Shown here: one piece after another, positions 62,141 through 64,000 of the stretch
Position numbering within the stretch: the first letter of the stretch is position 1
Layout: the number at the start of each line of letters is the position of its first letter
Assembly: GCA_947579605.1 (NCBI GenBank)
Contig: OX388318.1
Span: 6,262,001 to 6,326,000, forward strand
Reading direction: 5' to 3'
Source of the DNA: Athripsodes cinereus
Lineage: Eukaryota; Arthropoda; Insecta; Trichoptera; Leptoceridae
Length of the DNA: 64,000 nt
Notes under the pieces: model-generated
Databases searched by the model: none
What the model was told of the DNA's origin: nothing
Seen by the model: only the letters and a program-made list of their open reading frames with translations
Translations under genes and position numbers: made by a program

Positions 62141-62977
62141 AAGAATGGGATCTTTATTGGTTTGCTCATTGTTATAATTAATTGTTTATATTTATTGTTA
62201 CAACTGTATGATCCATATAGAATAAATAAAAAATTAAATATCAAAAATAAAGCAAAGAATATTTTTTTATGACTTTATCGTTTCTGTACCTGAAGAAAAT
62301 AATAAATAGACAGATAGAAGCATTGAATTTATTTATCATGTCCACATCACGTTTATATTCAATTAATCATGCAAGCCATGACTGCATCTGAATAAGTGCA
62401 CAATAAATAACTGGATTATGTATTCCATTCTTCTAACAGCAAAACTACCCTTACTCTATACTTACATCTTATTTGTATACACATAATATTATATACACTA
62501 CATCTATAGAACAAAGAGAACTTTACGTTGATTTGGCAAAATTTCTTTTATCTTTCATTTGGAAAAAGTCTGAGAGTTTTTCTTTTTTTTGAAAACGCAT
62601 TGCGTATTTCAACAACAATCTTCATTAAGGCAAGAATGTTAACAAAAACGTCGTTTAACAAGAATTGTTGGTGATAGCATAGATTTTTATTTCTAATACC
62701 TAGATGGATCACTCTAATGTATTTAAATTGCAAGTGAGGCACCATTTTTCGGCACTTTTGACAGAACGGTTGGCGTGATAAATCGCTAAAAACGTTGACA
62801 AGAACTTCAAAAAATTACCAATTACGTTTATATAAATGTAAAAATGATATATTTTTATAAAAATGCGAGAAAGAGTCCATAAAATGGAGGATACACCACA
62901 TGCTTATGCCAACCGTTCTGTCAAAAATTCATGGATTTTTTGCCTCAGTTTTACAAGGTTCTAGGTTTTGTATGGAA
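62141..62977. other. Unassigned AT-rich DNA
   Basis: The phrase AACGGTTGGC near 62766 recurs inverted as GCCAACCGTTCTGTCAAAA near 62909, flanking about 130 bases. This may be a weak inverted-repeat element (CTTTTGACAGAACGGTTGGC at 62755-62774). Confidence 0.45.
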
Positions 62978-63090
62978 TTCTGTGAGTAATGGATTAGCAA
63001 GAAGCTCAAGACAGAAAAGCTTTGAATTGCGAGGGAAGTTTATGTTCAGCAGTGGACAGAAATGGTAGAAATGGTTAATAAAGTCTAAGC
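62978..63090 (+). pseudogene. Zeta LINE extreme C-terminus scrap
   Basis: REVYVQQWTEMVEMV near 63039-63083 matches the E(A/V)YVQQW ending of zeta-type ORF2. Upstream only ..SSRQKSFEL.. hints at A.DRK..; decayed. Confidence 0.55.
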
Positions 63091-63317
63091 AAATCATTCT
63101 AAAGAAGACGTCAAGGTTGACTCTCTTCCGGAAAATGTTTTCCTAATTTTATAACATCTATCCAATAAACTCACTGCTTCAATCAAATATAAAATATTAG
63201 TTTCATTATAGAAATATAACATAATTAGAATAAATGTTAAGAATATACTGTTTTTTGTTGTTTTACTAGATTTCGACACAACGCGCAGATGACAAAACCA
63301 ATCACACATCTCGATTG

Positions 63318-63549
63318 GAGAGTTATGTTCACACCACGTAACATTGTACAAAATCTAATCGTATATGAAGTGAGAAAGGCGTCCCAACGCTTCCGAACTG
63401 GATCTAGGTTGGTTTATGTAAAAGTTGCCCATGGCCACCGAATGTGATCACTTAAGCCAGCCTAGAGCCAATCCGTAAGCGTCGAGACGCCTTTCCAACT
63501 TCCTCCGATTAGGTTTTGTACAATGTTACATTGCGTAAATATGATTCTC
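63318..63549. repeat. Family C palindrome, copy C1
   Basis: The left arm ACGTAACATTGTACAAAATC, GAGAAAGGCGTCCCAACGCT, TCTAGGTTGGTTTA is mirrored by TTAAGCCAGCCTAGAGCCAA, GTAAGCGTCGAGACGCCTTT and GATTAGGTTTTGTACAATGT. The arms are about 90 bases with many transitions and a short loop (GTAAAAGTTGCCC...). TCTCGAT stands at 63309-63315 and 63546-63552, which may be a duplication or chance. Solo C copies elsewhere match the right arm. No tail of the A/B type is seen. Confidence 0.7.
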
Positions 63550-64000
63550 GATACATATATATATCTCATACTTGATTTTTCAAAAATGCCTGACAGAATA
63601 GAGGCAGCTTCTATATGGGACTCCAGAAACATGTGTTAATTAATATGTGTCAAAAATCAATATTGAAATATATAAATACAAGCTTCAATGAAATACATCG
63701 GAAATTTGTAGAATTATTTGACACTTGACATTTAGTAATATATAAATAAAAGAAAAATTGGAAATATACAAAAACAAAAAGGATTCTAACTAAATATTAT
63801 AATAAAAGTATTTATTGATAAAGGTAGATAGTTATTTCAGTAGGATACGAATATAGGATACTCAATTCACCTGAGGGTTTTGTTTGCGAGGATCGTAAGG
63901 CAATAGAGCGAATAATTTCATATGTTTGTCTCAAGGGTATAGCATATTATAGGGTTCTCCAATCCTCTTAGTTTTCAGTTTTTCAGAGAGAAAGTGAGAC
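63550..64000. other. Unassigned
   Basis: AT-rich to the end of the window. Nothing recognised in the last 450 bases. Confidence 0.5.

Noticed and set aside
1..64000. CRISPR array, bacterial operons or ribosome binding sites
   Set aside because: The DNA is eukaryotic in character; tandem repeats here have no spacer structure and there are no compact gene clusters.

Overview
This is AT-rich eukaryotic nuclear DNA, most likely from an insect. The evidence is the mix of elements: truncated RTE-like and jockey/CR1-like LINE 3' ends, tRNA-derived SINEs, many short inverted-repeat elements and AATA-type LINE tails. The order or species cannot be fixed from the sequence alone. I find no convincing single-copy host gene, spliced exon set or rRNA gene. 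Every coding-like stretch that I can recognise is the broken 3' end of a non-LTR retrotransposon. The window is therefore an intergenic or deep intronic repeat landscape.

Recurring families, named here for convenience. S1: a very abundant SINE-like repeat of about 255 bp ending in (TAG)n, roughly 30 whole or partial copies spread from start to end. S2: a tRNA-derived SINE with clear A and B boxes (7.6, 8.8, 36.4 and 48.6 kb). LINE 3' ends: alpha (GHVERM...RACMRN...VCKDR, tail ATGT or GATA), beta (GKIEGRR...SWLRNIR), gamma (YLGATI...RMPNDSWP, tail GAT), delta (GRPRDAYMDQLKRD, tail TA), epsilon (one copy), zeta (GRP..RW.DD...YVQQW, tail GTAA), several jockey-like C-termini, and E, a LINE 3' UTR with an AATA tail. 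DNA transposon derivatives: a 254-bp hAT-type element with a perfect 8-bp target duplication (53.3 kb), two nested TTA-flanked elements (46.2-47.3 kb), a TA-flanked mariner-type MITE (37.6 kb) and a 565-bp TIR element (51.9 kb). Tandem arrays: 120-bp (4.8-5.4 kb), 77-bp perfect triplicate (19.8 kb), 108-bp (31.3-32.0 kb) and a 25-bp minisatellite (51.2 kb).

The most unusual feature is a group of hairpin-headed elements, families A and B. Each has a long palindrome, perfect in the two best copies (110-bp arms at 42.95 kb; 83-bp arms at 31.6 kb). A short unique 3' tail follows, and the whole unit is flanked by an 11- to 13-bp direct repeat. One copy interrupts a 108-bp satellite unit so cleanly that removing the insert plus one repeat restores the unit length exactly. 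In family A the tail opens with ATG, and over 14 codons two copies differ mainly at synonymous third positions, as expected if it came from the start of a protein-coding element. I do not recognise this class. Family C (63.3 kb palindrome plus solo copies) and hairpins D (21.2 kb), 56.8 kb and 13.7 kb may be related in kind but are less clear.

Nested insertions give local order of events: E into alpha (9.9 kb), S1 pieces into alpha (39.7 kb), a beta fragment between halves of S1 (60.1 kb), and a TTA-type element into its own relative beside a beta LINE end (46-47 kb). S1 and alpha share a similar 3' end, which suggests that S1 was mobilised by alpha-type LINE machinery.
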